The position numbers were made by a program, and so were the translations under genes. This document shows positions 22,960 through 32,186 of a stretch of DNA of 64,000 nucleotides, piece by piece. The notes beneath the pieces were generated by a model. That model was given only the letters and a program-made list of their open reading frames with translations, did no database searches and had not been told where the DNA came from. The stretch's first letter is position 1; each line of letters begins with the position of its first letter. The stretch is from Colwellia sp. 20A7. Lineage in GTDB: Bacteria; Pseudomonadota; Gammaproteobacteria; Enterobacterales; Alteromonadaceae. The stretch covers positions 2,170,001 to 2,234,000 of the forward strand of contig NZ_CP047130.1 of the NCBI RefSeq assembly GCF_009832865.1, in the 5' to 3' direction.

Positions 22960-25386
22960 TTGGGTGTTTACTATGAAAAAAACCATCATTACGCGACTTC
23001 TCTCGGGGTTGCGATATTTCTATCTGCTTTTATATTATTACCAACTGTTAATGCTTCTGAGCAACTTACAGCGACCATTATTGGCTCAGGTTCGCCGATT
23101 TATAATGAAAACCGTGCAAGTGCTAGTACTTTAATTTCAGCAGGTGATACCCATATTTTAGTTGATATGGGAAACGGCACACAGGCTAATTTGAATAAAT
23201 TAGGTTTTGATGCCCGTAACCTTTCTGCATTAATGTTCACTCATCATCATCTTGATCATAATGAAGAATTTGTACCTATGTTCATCCGTTTGTTATTAGG
23301 GCAAGGTGATTTCACCATTATGGGACCGCCTAATACTGTTACGCTTACTGAGTCAAATTTAACCTTGTATGAAGAAGATATCTCATACCGCTTAGGTAAA
23401 ACTAATCGTAAAATTTCAGAGCGTGTGAAAGCCTTTGAAGTGCATGATTTAACCGGTGGGGAATCCTTTAAGGTTGGCGATATTCTTGTTACTACGTTGA
23501 AAGTACCACATACTATTTATACCCTTGCTTATCGTTTTGACTATCAAGGTCAATCGGTTGTTATTACGGGAGATCTTACTTATTCTGACGAGTTACCAAC
23601 ATTAGCCAAAAATGCCGATTTTATGATTATAGATTCAGGCGGTATGGTAATGAAAGATGGACGTCGTAATACGAATAAAGGCAATAAAGTTAATAAAAAT
23701 GGCAGTCAAAGCAGTGGAGATAAAGGGAAAAAGTCGACAGAGCGTGCTCATCTTAATTTAGCCGACTCAAGCAGTATGGCAGAGCAAGCGAACGTTAAAA
23801 ATTTAGTGTATACCCATTTTAATTCTACTACGGTTGATACGGTTGCCAGTTTAAAAGAAATTCAAAAGAATTACCGTGGTAATGTGATTTTTGGTGAAGA
23901 CTTAATGGTTATACAAGCAAGCATTGTTTCCACGCCAACTGCACCGTTAATATCAACTCCTAACTTGCCTAAAGTAGATAGCAGCTACGCTATTGTTGAT
24001 ACTGGGCAACGAATTGCTTATAGCAACAATGATGTTATTTCATTACCGGCGGATAAGGATAAGTTTTTCGGGCAAGATGCGAGTTATATCATTAATGCAC
24101 CGTCTTATACTGACAATAATGACGGCACAATAACCGATAATGTTACAGGTTTAGTATGGCAAAAAGATATGGGACAGAAACTATCTTTTGAGGAAGCGCT
24201 AACAAAAGTTAATGAAGTGAAACTAGGTGGATATAGCGACTGGCGCATACCTACAATTAAAGAGCTTTATTCATTAATTCAATTTTCAGGCAGTGTGAAA
24301 GGCGAAAAAGCGCTTTATCCTTTTATAGACACAAGATTCTTTACACAACCTATTGGTGATACAAGTTCGGGCGAACGTGAGATAGACGCGCAAACCTGGT
24401 CGAGTACTGAGTATGTTGCTAAAACAATGACAAATGATGATACGGTTTTTGGTGTTAATTTTGTTGATGGCCGTATTAAAGGTTATCCAAAGTATAATCC
24501 ACGTAGCAAAGCAGCTAATAAAATGTATTTTAGGTTTGTGCGAGGTAATACTGATTATGGTAAAAACAGTTTTGTTGATAATAATGATGGTACGGTATCA
24601 GACACTGCAACAACACTAATGTGGCAACAAGCGGATAGTACACAAGGACTAAACTGGCAAGAGGCACTGGAATATGCACAGCAATCGACGTTAGGTGGTT
24701 ACAATGATTGGCGTTTACCTAATGCGAAAGAGCTACAAAGTATTGTTGATTACACACGTTCACCCGAAACCTCAAATTCAGCAGCGATAGATCCTATATT
24801 TAAGGCTTCATCAATTAAAAATGAAGGTGGTGAGCAAGATTATCCATACTATTGGAGTTCAACGACTCACCTTGATGGCCCTGTACCAGAGTCAGGTGCT
24901 GTTTATGTTGCTTTTGGTAAAGCTTTAGGTGAAATGCGTGGTAAAACAATGGACGTTCATGGTGCGGGATCGCAACGTAGTGATCCGAAAACGGGCGAGC
25001 CAATGTCTAGAGGCCCACAAGGTGACATGATTCGCGTTGAAAACTATGTACGTTTAGTGCGTGGTGGCGAAGTTAATGTTGCAACAGGGGAATTATCAGA
25101 GGTAAAAAGTGAATATAACGCTCCTAGTTCATTACAAAGCAGTTCAGCACAAACAAGCTCTTTGTCGAAAGCTTTATCATTAATTAGCTCAGCATCTAAA
25201 AACTCAGCACTAACTTTGAATAATGCTAATAAGTTTATTAATCGCTTTGATCAAAATAACAATGGTAAGGTTGAATTGTCAGAGTTTAAAGCAGGTGAGC
25301 AACGCTTTAAGCATTTTGATAAAAATAACGATGGTTTCATCAGCGCAGAGGAAGCACCAACCGCGCCACCTAAAGACGAGCGTTAA
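22960..25386 (+). CDS. MBL-fold hydrolase fused to two DUF1566 domains and EF-hands
   Basis: The 808-residue exported protein has a signal peptide (VAIFLSAFILLPTVNAS, then EQ). Residues about 35-320 form a metallo-beta-lactamase domain of the RNase Z/arylsulfatase type, with FTHHHLDHNEE (HxHxDH) and VITGDLTYSDE. Two DUF1566 (Lcl C-terminal-like) domains follow, each opening DNNDGT and containing GGYxDWRxP (about 375-530 and 535-705). The C-terminus has two EF-hand loops, FDQNNNGKVELSEF and FDKNNDGFISAEEA. Start: TTG 22960 is needed in this frame, but ATG 22973 lies one base out of frame in front of seven A's. The substrate is unknown. Confidence 0.8.
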   Translation: MGVYYEKNHHYATSLGVAIFLSAFILLPTVNASEQLTATIIGSGSPIYNENRASASTLISAGDTHILVDMGNGTQANLNKLGFDARNLSALMFTHHHLDHNEEFVPMFIRLLLGQGDFTIMGPPNTVTLTESNLTLYEEDISYRLGKTNRKISERVKAFEVHDLTGGESFKVGDILVTTLKVPHTIYTLAYRFDYQGQSVVITGDLTYSDELPTLAKNADFMIIDSGGMVMKDGRRNTNKGNKVNKNGSQSSGDKGKKSTERAHLNLADSSSMAEQANVKNLVYTHFNSTTVDTVASLKEIQKNYRGNVIFGEDLMVIQASIVSTPTAPLISTPNLPKVDSSYAIVDTGQRIAYSNNDVISLPADKDKFFGQDASYIINAPSYTDNNDGTITDNVTGLVWQKDMGQKLSFEEALTKVNEVKLGGYSDWRIPTIKELYSLIQFSGSVKGEKALYPFIDTRFFTQPIGDTSSGEREIDAQTWSSTEYVAKTMTNDDTVFGVNFVDGRIKGYPKYNPRSKAANKMYFRFVRGNTDYGKNSFVDNNDGTVSDTATTLMWQQADSTQGLNWQEALEYAQQSTLGGYNDWRLPNAKELQSIVDYTRSPETSNSAAIDPIFKASSIKNEGGEQDYPYYWSSTTHLDGPVPESGAVYVAFGKALGEMRGKTMDVHGAGSQRSDPKTGEPMSRGPQGDMIRVENYVRLVRGGEVNVATGELSEVKSEYNAPSSLQSSSAQTSSLSKALSLISSASKNSALTLNNANKFINRFDQNNNGKVELSEFKAGEQRFKHFDKNNDGFISAEEAPTAPPKDER

Positions 25387-25580
25387 AATATTATTGATTT
25401 AGTTACTAATTGCGGCGCTTTCTATGCTACCTTTTACTGATAATGTTGGGGATAACAAAGATGATAACCGTGTCTACGCAGCAATTTCAGCCATTTTTTG
25501 TGACTATATTGCAAGGTGAATTATCCTAGTTTGCAAAGTCTAAGCTAGTATCTTAAAGCCCTAACGAATAAAATTAATAA

Positions 25581-25626
25581 GCATAAAGATGTTTCACCAT
25601 AGGTTGAAATATCTTTATGCTTTTTT
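25581..25626 (+). terminator. Strong intrinsic terminator hairpin
   Basis: GCATAAAGAT (25581-25590) pairs with ATCTTTATGC (25611-25620), with inner TTTCA/TGAAA pairing and a run of T after it. It lies about 200 bases after the MBL/DUF1566 gene. It overlaps the in-frame extension of the next gene, which argues for the later ATG 25661. Confidence 0.8.
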
Positions 25627-25660
25627 ACCTATTGTTAGCGTTATTAGGAGTTTTAATAAA

Positions 25661-25954
25661 ATGTATTCAGCAGAGTTATCAATTTTATTATTAAATTTAA
25701 TTATTATTTTACTCGCGTACTTCTCTATCTATCCAAAATTAGCAGGTAACAGCTTTAATAAAATTTCTTTTTATGACATTTTCACATCTGGCTTTGCTTT
25801 GTGCATTGTTGGATTCAATTACTGGGGGAGTGGGCATCAATTCAATTTGTTGTTTTATCCAGTAAACTGGTTTTGGTTTACGCTGTTAACTTATGCAGCG
25901 ATAGAAATACCGATTATGCTTTTGTACTTTAAAAAATATAACGTTAAGCTATGA
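25661..25954 (+). CDS. Small membrane protein
   Basis: From ATG 25661, with GGAG 9 bases upstream, the gene encodes 97 residues. About three membrane helices are seen (ILLLNLIIILLAYFSIY, IFTSGFALCIVGFNYWG and NWFWFTLLTYAAIEIPIMLL). No family was recognised. An in-frame ATG at 25589 would place the start inside a terminator hairpin and is rejected. It precedes a BAX-inhibitor-like gene by 87 bases in the same direction. Confidence 0.65.
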   Translation: MYSAELSILLLNLIIILLAYFSIYPKLAGNSFNKISFYDIFTSGFALCIVGFNYWGSGHQFNLLFYPVNWFWFTLLTYAAIEIPIMLLYFKKYNVKL

Positions 25955-26041
25955 ATAACGCCGAAAAAAACATACAGCAATGGGTTTTTCAATAAAATAG
26001 TTGATTAGGCTTATGGAAGTTAATATAAATAAGGAAATAAA

Positions 26042-26698
26042 ATGGATGTAGACGTATTTAGTAGAACAGAAACGAGTGACAAAATAATAGGCGCTTCAAC
26101 TTACAATTTGGTCATTGGTCTGACACTGATATGGGGTTTTGCCATTAACTGGTTTATGGTGCAAAACATTTCAGTTGAATCTATTAGTAATATCAATCCA
26201 ATCGTTTTTTTCATTGGTTATTTTGCCTCGTGTTTTTTCGGTATTTATTTGTTTCGTAAATCTGACAGCCCATTAGTTAGCTTTATTGGTTACAATTTTG
26301 TGGTTGTTCCTTTTGGGCTAATTATTAATTTAGTCGTTAGTCAATATAACCCCGACATTGTCCTTGAAGCGATAAGAGTTACTGGCATGGTAACCTTTGT
26401 TATGATGCTGTTAGGTTCAATGTATCCTGCGTTTTTCAATAAAATAGCAGGTGGACTCACCATTGCTTTGTTTTGTGTGATTGTAGTAGAGCTAATTGAA
26501 ATATTTATATTTAATACGCATCATGGCATTTTAGATTGGATCGTTGCCGTTATTTTCTGTGGTTATATTGGCTACGATTGGGCAAGAGCAAATGCTATTC
26601 CAAAAACATACGATAACGCAGTTGATAGCGCCGCGGCTTTGTATATGGATATTATTAATTTATTTATTCGTATACTAAGAATATTGGGCAGAAAATAG
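26042..26698 (+). CDS. Bax inhibitor-1 family membrane protein
   Basis: The 218-residue protein has seven hydrophobic segments and the BI-1/YbhL-like order of helices, ending in a helix with GYIGYDWARANAI. The aspartates of IGYDWA correspond to the pH-sensing Asp region of bacterial BI-1 proteins such as YetJ. Such proteins may leak calcium or protons across the inner membrane; the physiological role here is unknown. The N-terminus MDVDVFSRTETSDK is cytoplasmic. Start ATG follows AAGGAAATAAA. Genes on both sides are small membrane proteins. Confidence 0.75.
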   Translation: MDVDVFSRTETSDKIIGASTYNLVIGLTLIWGFAINWFMVQNISVESISNINPIVFFIGYFASCFFGIYLFRKSDSPLVSFIGYNFVVVPFGLIINLVVSQYNPDIVLEAIRVTGMVTFVMMLLGSMYPAFFNKIAGGLTIALFCVIVVELIEIFIFNTHHGILDWIVAVIFCGYIGYDWARANAIPKTYDNAVDSAAALYMDIINLFIRILRILGRK

Positions 26699-26807
26699 CA
26701 TTAATTTATTACGCAATCCCTATTACAATAAGGAAGCAATAAATGAGATCTCACTCAGTTTAAAGTAATGAACTTAATTATTAATCAAAGGAATATGGAA
26801 AACGTAT

Positions 26808-27176
26808 ATGAAATTATTAGCAAATATTTTTGTTTTTTTTGTGGCAATAAGTCATGTTGGAATTTTGGTTTTGGAAATGTTTTTTTGGAATCACCCAATA
26901 GGCCAAAAAATATTTTTAATGACACCTGAAGTAGCAGAATCTTCAGCATTGCTTGCTATGAACCAGGGGCTTTATAATGGTTTTCTTGCTGCTGGATTGT
27001 TTTGGGGGCTGATTATCAGTCGTTTTGATATTAAAGTGTTCTTTTTATCTTGTGTCATCGTTGCCGGTATATTTGGCGGTATTACTGTAAAAACCAGCAT
27101 TATATTTACGCAAGGATTACCAGCACTGATAGCCTTGGTTTTAGTAATTATCAGTTCACGCAAAACTATTAGTTAA
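26808..27176 (+). CDS. DUF1304 family membrane protein
   Basis: The 122-residue protein has four membrane helices and the DUF1304 pattern: HVGILVLEMFFW, then NQGLYNGFLAAGL. Function is unknown. It starts at ATG 26808, after AAAGGAATATGG, and ends before a clear terminator at 27193. Length matches the family (about 120). Confidence 0.85.
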   Translation: MKLLANIFVFFVAISHVGILVLEMFFWNHPIGQKIFLMTPEVAESSALLAMNQGLYNGFLAAGLFWGLIISRFDIKVFFLSCVIVAGIFGGITVKTSIIFTQGLPALIALVLVIISSRKTIS

Positions 27177-27192
27177 TAGTGTATTAAGCTCT

Positions 27193-27230
27193 GTGATGCT
27201 TGTTATTCAAGCGTTCAAGCATCACTTTTT
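27193..27230 (+). terminator. Intrinsic terminator after the DUF1304 gene
   Basis: GTGATGCTTG (27193-27202) and CAAGCATCAC (27216-27225) form a perfect 10-bp stem, followed by TTTTT. Confidence 0.85.
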
Positions 27231-27313
27231 ATCTTTTTCATTTTAAATTAATTAAGGTTTAGCTTTAATTTTATAATGCCTTATCCCATTATTCTCCTAA
27301 GAAGTAAGTACAT

Positions 27314-27640
27314 ATGAAAATACTCACTGTTTTTTTGTTCACTTTGTTTATATGCTCATGTGCAACAATTAAAACGATTAATCCTTACAATAACCATATT
27401 AATATCTCTCATTTTGGCAAGAAAAGTTATTGTAAAGATATACCAAGAATTTATAGTGGTATTTCATACAACCTTTGTCTTATGTACGGTGAACCCAGTA
27501 ATAAAACAAACATAGGTAGTTCTGTTAACCACGTCCCCTTAGTGTTTATCGATACAGCTTTATCCGCTGTTTCAGATACAGTCGTTTTACCCTATACCAT
27601 TATTATGCAGGCTGAAAAGGGCGATATTAAGGTTAATTAA
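27314..27640 (+). CDS. YceK/YidQ-family lipoprotein
   Basis: The 108-residue lipoprotein has a type II signal peptide (lipobox ICSC, cysteine about residue 15). The mature part has IPRIYSGISYNLCLMYG, followed later by PLVFIDTALSAVSDTVVLPY. The pattern YSG...D...S...DT..LP.T is diagnostic of the YceK/YidQ (DUF1375) family. Its role is unknown; the E. coli relatives are outer-membrane lipoproteins. The next gene starts 51 bases later in the same direction and also encodes a lipoprotein. Confidence 0.8.
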   Translation: MKILTVFLFTLFICSCATIKTINPYNNHINISHFGKKSYCKDIPRIYSGISYNLCLMYGEPSNKTNIGSSVNHVPLVFIDTALSAVSDTVVLPYTIIMQAEKGDIKVN

Positions 27641-27691
27641 TAAAAAGTTCAGTTTCATTACTAAGTACACAAAGGGCGAGTAACTCATTAT

Positions 27692-28291
27692 ATGTATTGT
27701 CGATTTAAATCAATTGTTACCTTAATATTTTTTCTTATTGTTGGTTGTTCAGAGCAAGATAAAACAATTAAATTAACGCAAGACAGTGTCATTCTTGCCT
27801 TTGGTGATAGCCTTACTAAAGGCACGGGTGTTACCGTAAATAAGAGTTATCCAAATATTTTACAAACAACGTTAGGTATCACGGTAATCAATGAAGGTAT
27901 ACCTGGTGAAACAAGTAGTAAAGGTCTGCAGAGGTTAGAAAAAACACTTAAATTAACAACGCCAAGTCTTGTTATTTTATGCCATGGTGGAAACGACATT
28001 CTTAAAGGTTTATCCAAAGAAAAACTTGAAAATAATTTGGCTCAGATGATTGAGTTAATTCAGTCTTATGGCGCAGAAGTCATGTTAGTCGGTGTGCCCA
28101 AACCTTCAATCAATTTATCAACGTTACCCTTATATGAAAGGTTAGCGGGCCAGTATATGTTGGTGTCTGATTTAACAAGTTTACCTGATTTACTTAAGCA
28201 GCGAAGTATGAAGTCAGATAGTGTCCATTTAAATGACAAAGGTTATCGTCAATTAGCGTTAAACCTGGCCGCTAAAATTCAAATTATTTAA
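27692..28291 (+). CDS. GDSL-type esterase/lysophospholipase, lipoprotein
   Basis: The 199-residue SGNH hydrolase is related to TesA/arylesterase. Block I FGDSLTKG holds the nucleophile serine, block III GHGGND-like CHGGNDIL the oxyanion Asn, and block V DSVHLND the Asp-His pair. A type II signal peptide (VGCSEQ, cysteine near 19) anchors it in the envelope, unlike soluble periplasmic TesA. It hydrolyses short esters or lysophospholipids; the natural substrate is unknown. It lies between another lipoprotein gene and a VOC gene. Confidence 0.85.
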   Translation: MYCRFKSIVTLIFFLIVGCSEQDKTIKLTQDSVILAFGDSLTKGTGVTVNKSYPNILQTTLGITVINEGIPGETSSKGLQRLEKTLKLTTPSLVILCHGGNDILKGLSKEKLENNLAQMIELIQSYGAEVMLVGVPKPSINLSTLPLYERLAGQYMLVSDLTSLPDLLKQRSMKSDSVHLNDKGYRQLALNLAAKIQII

Positions 28292-28328
28292 TGTAAATAA
28301 CTAATATCTATCAAGGAGTTCTCAATCA

Positions 28329-28688
28329 ATGTCTCACCATGAAAAACTGAATTATGTAGAATTTCCAGCGACAAACCTTTCAGCAACTAAATTGTTTTTT
28401 GAGCAAGTATTTGGATGGTCTTTTGAAGATTTTGGGCCTGAGTATACGGCATTTACCAATCAAGGAATTGATGGTGGTTTTTATCAGTCAGACTTAACGG
28501 CAACAACAGCTAACGGATCTGCTTTGCTAGTGTTACTAAGCGATAACCTTGAATTATCTCAACGTAATGTTGAATCAGCGGGAGGGAAAATTATTAAACC
28601 TATTTTCTCTTTTCCTGGCGGTCGTAGATTTCAATTTACCGATCCCAGCGGTAATGAATTAGCGGTATGGTCAAAAGCTAGTGTATAG
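28329..28688 (+). CDS. VOC-family (glyoxalase/bleomycin-resistance-like) protein
   Basis: The 119-residue protein is one VOC module: LNYVEFPATNLSATKLFFEQ at the start and FPGGRRFQFTDPSGNELAVW at the end. These proteins bind a metal or small substrate; no substrate can be named. It starts at ATG after AAGGAGTTCTCAATCA, 38 bases after the esterase stop. The gene is followed by a palindromic terminator shared with msrA. Confidence 0.8.
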   Translation: MSHHEKLNYVEFPATNLSATKLFFEQVFGWSFEDFGPEYTAFTNQGIDGGFYQSDLTATTANGSALLVLLSDNLELSQRNVESAGGKIIKPIFSFPGGRRFQFTDPSGNELAVWSKASV

Positions 28689-28721
28689 TCTGAGCCTTGC
28701 TTAGCTAATATTTACTTATTA

Positions 28722-28755
28722 TCCCACTATATTAATCTTTAATAATATAGTGGGA
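28722..28755. terminator. Palindromic terminator between convergent genes
   Basis: TCCCACTATATTA (28722-28734) and TAATATAGTGGGA (28743-28755) form a perfect 13-bp stem between the VOC gene (+) and msrA (-). T-rich sequence on the + side is weak. Confidence 0.65.
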
Positions 28756-28787
28756 ATTATATTCTCTAATGCTTTTATATCATATTA

Positions 28788-29378
28788 CTAGTGAGTAGCG
28801 CTTTCGCCCCAAATTTCTTGTAAACGTTTGTCTCGACCACATCCCCAACGATAAGCGTTATAACGAACAGGACTATTTTTATAAAAGTCTTGGTGATAGC
28901 TTTCAGCTCCCTTAATAGGATAAAAAGTACTAGTAGCTAAAATAGGTGTAACAACGGTTTGATTAGGAAACTTTGCTACAACAGCCTTTTTTGTCTGTTC
29001 AGCTAATGCTTTTTCTTGATCGTTGGCAACAAAAATCGCACTCAAGTAGCTTGGTCCTTTATCGCAAAACTGGCCTTTAGCATCAAAGGGATCAATATTT
29101 ACCCAAAAATGGTCTAATATCCCTTGATAACTTACTTTTTCTGGATCATATGTTATTTCAACTGCCTCATAATGTCCGCGATGATCGCCTTGATAAGTCG
29201 GATTTTTTACTTTCCCCCCTGTAAAACCTGAAACAACCGAGGTAACGCCAGGTAATTTTTCAAAGTCAGATTCCATACACCAAAAACAACCGCCAGCTAA
29301 AACGGCCTTATCTGCATTCGCTATGGATGTATAAAAAAGTAACGATGTTGATAAAACTAAACCAAGTATTTTTTTCAT
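28788..29378 (-). CDS. msrA: Peptide methionine sulfoxide reductase A, exported
   Basis: The 196-residue protein has a signal peptide (LVLSTSLLFYTSIANA) and then the MsrA core AVLAGGCFWCMESDFEKL with catalytic Cys31 in GCFW. Further family blocks are SGFTGGKVKNPTY, GDHRGHYEAVEITYDP and YHQDFYKNSP. It reduces methionine-S-sulfoxide; the signal peptide places it in the periplasm, where it would repair envelope proteins. C-terminal cysteine in WGCGRDKRL may resolve the disulfide. It stands alone. Length is slightly above E. coli MsrA's catalytic part plus the leader. Confidence 0.93.
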   Translation of the reverse strand: MKKILGLVLSTSLLFYTSIANADKAVLAGGCFWCMESDFEKLPGVTSVVSGFTGGKVKNPTYQGDHRGHYEAVEITYDPEKVSYQGILDHFWVNIDPFDAKGQFCDKGPSYLSAIFVANDQEKALAEQTKKAVVAKFPNQTVVTPILATSTFYPIKGAESYHQDFYKNSPVRYNAYRWGCGRDKRLQEIWGESATH

Positions 29379-30071
29379 AAAAAATTTCGCTCTAATGAAT
29401 ATTTATGTAGATGTAATTAATAGACCCGAACAGGCTAAAAAACATTTCATCACTTGTTAAATTCACACATTAAATAAGATACTTTTTCACGTTTTTATAG
29501 GACGAACATACCACAAATTTGGTGTGCAATAACGGCTCTGTTATTGTTTATATAATAACCGTTTTATTTTTGTCTTTGTTTAAAAATAGCGCTAAAAAAA
29601 ATAAAAATAGAGTAAAAGTTCTAATTTTTTCATGAATTTTAAAAATAATTTATGTGATTAAAATGAATAATTAAAAAAACAAAACCTTCGCGGAAACTCA
29701 ATGATATCGCGCTTTCTACGTTTTTTGTTTTTCCGTGAAGTCAAAAAAAATTTCTGAATAATTATCTGATTTTCCTTCAGGTTCGCATGGAACACTTGGC
29801 AGGTACATTAACAAATACTACAATACTGCCTTGCTAAAATACGACAAGGATGCATTTTAGTACAAATTATTACTCAGTTGAAAAAAATAATTTCAAGCAA
29901 TTAACTGTGTAAAAAATGTGTCTGTTTTATCGGGGTAAATTCATTCTCTATGTAAATTACTAATTCGCCAAATGACATACTAGAAATCTAATATGTAATG
30001 AAAAGTAAAACATCATAGGTAATACATACGTCATAAAATCTCTATAATCTTAAAAATAAAAGTGGTTGAAT
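29379..30071. other. Long AT-rich intergenic region before the CoA-transferase gene
   Basis: About 690 bases hold no convincing gene. CTTCGCGGAAA (29686-29696) and TTTCCGTGAAG (29730-29740) form an 11-bp stem with one wobble, enclosing 33 bases. Its length and location suggest a 5' regulatory region or a small RNA, but no known riboswitch was recognised. Confidence 0.4.
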
Positions 30072-31565
30072 ATGCAATTAGAACGCATTCGAAATAGTGA
30101 GTTACATCAAAAAATAATGTCAGCTGAAGAAGCTTGTGATTTCATTGAAGATGGAATGACAGTAGGGATGAGTGGTTTCACTCGTGCAGGAGAAGCTAAA
30201 GCAGTTCCTAAAGCATTGGCAGAAAAAGCAAAATTAAACCCTATGAAAATCAATCTAATGACAGGTGCTTCATTAGGTAATGATTTAGACAAACTTTTAA
30301 CGGAAGCTGGCGTTCTAGCACGTCGTATGCCATTCCAAGTAGATAATACATTACGTAAAGCGATTAATAATGGCGAAGTAATGTTTATTGACCAACATTT
30401 ATCTGAAACTGTAGAACAAATGCGTAATAAGCAATTGCCTCTACCTGACGTAGCAGTTATTGAAGCGGTTGCAATTACAGAAGAAGGGCACATTGTACCT
30501 ACTACTTCTGTTGGTAACTCAGCAAGTTTTGCTATTTTTGCTAAAAAAATAATCGTTGAAATTAACACCTTGCATCAGCCAGAGTTAGAAGGCTTACATG
30601 ATATTTATATCCCTTCTTACCGTCCGACTAGAACGCCAATTCCATTAGTTAAAGTAGATGATCGCATTGGTAGTACGGCTATTCCAATCGACCCTGCTAA
30701 AATTGTTGGTATTGTTTTCACTAACCAAAGTGATTCATTCTCAACAGTTACAGACCCTGATGAAGATACCGCTAATATTGCAAAACATTTAGTTAATTTC
30801 TTTGAACAAGAAGTTGCTGAAAAACGTCTTCCAGCAAACTTAGGTCCACTTCAAGCAGGTATTGGTAACATTGCTAATGCTGTAATGATGGGACTATTAG
30901 ATTCTGACTTTAAAGATCTAACAATGTATTCAGAAGTTTTACAAGATTCTACATTCGATCTAATGGATGCAGGAAAACTAGACTTCGCATCTGGTTGTTC
31001 AATTATTTTATCTGAGCGTTGTAATTCACAAGTATTCAACAACCTAGAAAAATATAGAGACAAACTTGTTTTACGTCCTCAAGAAATGTCTAACCACCCT
31101 GAAATTGTTCGTCGTTTAGGTATTATTGCAATAAACACAGCACTAGAATTTGATATTTACGGTAACGTAAACTCAACACATGTTTGTGGTACTAAAATGA
31201 TGAATGGTATTGGTGGCTCAGGTGATTTCGCTCGTAACGCTAACCTTTCTTTCTTCGTAACAAAATCTATCGCTAAAAACGGTGCAATATCAAGTGTTGT
31301 TCCTATGGTTAGCCATGTTGATCATACTGAACATGATGTTGACATTTTAGTGACAGAACAAGGATTAGCTGATTTACGTGGTTTAGCACCACGTGAAAGA
31401 GCAGTAGAAGTTATTAATAACTGTGTACATCCTGATTACCGTGAAGCAATGTTAGAATACTTTGAGCGTTCATGTGAACGTGGTGGACATACACCTCATA
31501 TACTTGAAGAAGCTTTCAGCTGGCATACTCGCCTTGAAGCTACAGGCACAATGAAAAAAAGTTAA
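30072..31565 (+). CDS. Acetyl-CoA hydrolase / succinyl-CoA:acetate CoA-transferase family
   Basis: From ATG 30072 the protein has 497 residues; TTG 30066 in frame is less likely. The family (Ach1, AarC, Cat1) moves CoA between acyl groups through a glutamyl-CoA thioester. The catalytic glutamate is probably in LTMYSEVLQD (about residue 286), and NGIGGSGDFARNANLS is the conserved glycine-rich block. VVPMVSHVDHTEHDVDILVT and RERAVEVI are further family blocks. It probably links acetate and succinyl-CoA metabolism in the cytoplasm; hydrolase versus transferase cannot be told here. It stands alone, with a long leader and a terminator at 31621. Confidence 0.88.
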   Translation: MQLERIRNSELHQKIMSAEEACDFIEDGMTVGMSGFTRAGEAKAVPKALAEKAKLNPMKINLMTGASLGNDLDKLLTEAGVLARRMPFQVDNTLRKAINNGEVMFIDQHLSETVEQMRNKQLPLPDVAVIEAVAITEEGHIVPTTSVGNSASFAIFAKKIIVEINTLHQPELEGLHDIYIPSYRPTRTPIPLVKVDDRIGSTAIPIDPAKIVGIVFTNQSDSFSTVTDPDEDTANIAKHLVNFFEQEVAEKRLPANLGPLQAGIGNIANAVMMGLLDSDFKDLTMYSEVLQDSTFDLMDAGKLDFASGCSIILSERCNSQVFNNLEKYRDKLVLRPQEMSNHPEIVRRLGIIAINTALEFDIYGNVNSTHVCGTKMMNGIGGSGDFARNANLSFFVTKSIAKNGAISSVVPMVSHVDHTEHDVDILVTEQGLADLRGLAPRERAVEVINNCVHPDYREAMLEYFERSCERGGHTPHILEEAFSWHTRLEATGTMKKS

Positions 31566-31620
31566 TTCGTTATGCTACTAGTTGATAGCAGTTAATGATA
31601 TAAAATTTTTAAGTTCGCAA

Positions 31621-31654
31621 AAAGCTCATTTTATTTAATAAAGTGGGCTTTTTT
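31621..31654 (+). terminator. Intrinsic terminator after the CoA-transferase
   Basis: AAAGCTCATTTTA (31621-31633) pairs with TAAAGTGGGCTTT, with two wobbles, followed by TTTT. Confidence 0.7.
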
Positions 31655-31682
31655 ATTGGTTAAATTTAAGTTTATTTTCATG

Positions 31683-31843
31683 ATACCAATCTCACTAGCT
31701 ATGTGATCATTTCTACTTGCTAAAACCTCAACTACATCGTTATTTATTTAATAATTAGAACAACTAGTTATTGAAATAAATGCCTTGTATTTGGCAATTT
31801 TTTCTACGTATAAAATTGTTCTCTTAATTAATGAAACTGGTAT
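31683..31843. repeat. MITE-like repeat, copy 1 (about 161 bp)
   Basis: The repeat runs from ATACCAATCTCACTAG to the complement of ATACCAGTTTCATTAA, so the ends form imperfect 16-bp terminal inverted repeats. It is about 95 percent identical by eye to the reverse complement of 44354-44515; a truncated copy is at 38714-38812. No coding potential is seen. The rest of 31844-32186 holds a possible coding relic at 31936-32070. Confidence 0.8.
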
Positions 31844-31935
31844 AAGAAATTAATGACGCTTGAGTAGGGGGATGTATTTATAAAAAAGTGATAGATAAAT
31901 TAGTATTTCCTATATTAAATAAAGTGAATTATTAA

Positions 31936-32070
31936 GCACTCGCGAGGGAAATTAAAGAAAAAGTTACCGTCAATGTAATAGCAGTGACAATCAAATATGC
32001 GCGAATTTTTAGGGTTAAGTTGGATAATAAAAGTCATGGATGGCTTAAAGAAAAGGGCCTGCTAAAATAA
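31936..32070 (+). pseudogene. Possible short coding relic
   Basis: Forty-four codons from GCA to TAA without an ATG encode a lysine-rich stretch (REIKEKVTVNVIAV, then NKSHGWLKEKGLLK) with coding-like composition. A stop lies immediately upstream in frame. No family was recognised; it may be the end of a lost gene or chance. Confidence 0.25.
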
Positions 32071-32186
32071 ATTAAATGCTTCTTACATAATTTTAGTTAA
32101 TTATTAACATAGTGTTGTATGATGGTTAATAGTGTCCGCTCAATAAGTCAAACTAATTGTAATTATAGTATTTAAGGAAAATAATC

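Noticed and set aside
25589..25660. N-terminal extension of the small membrane protein from ATG 25589
   Set aside because: It would start inside a strong terminator hairpin; ATG 25661 has a proper ribosome site.
30107..30568. 153-codon open frame on the minus strand
   Set aside because: It lies antisense inside the conserved CoA-transferase gene and has no family features.
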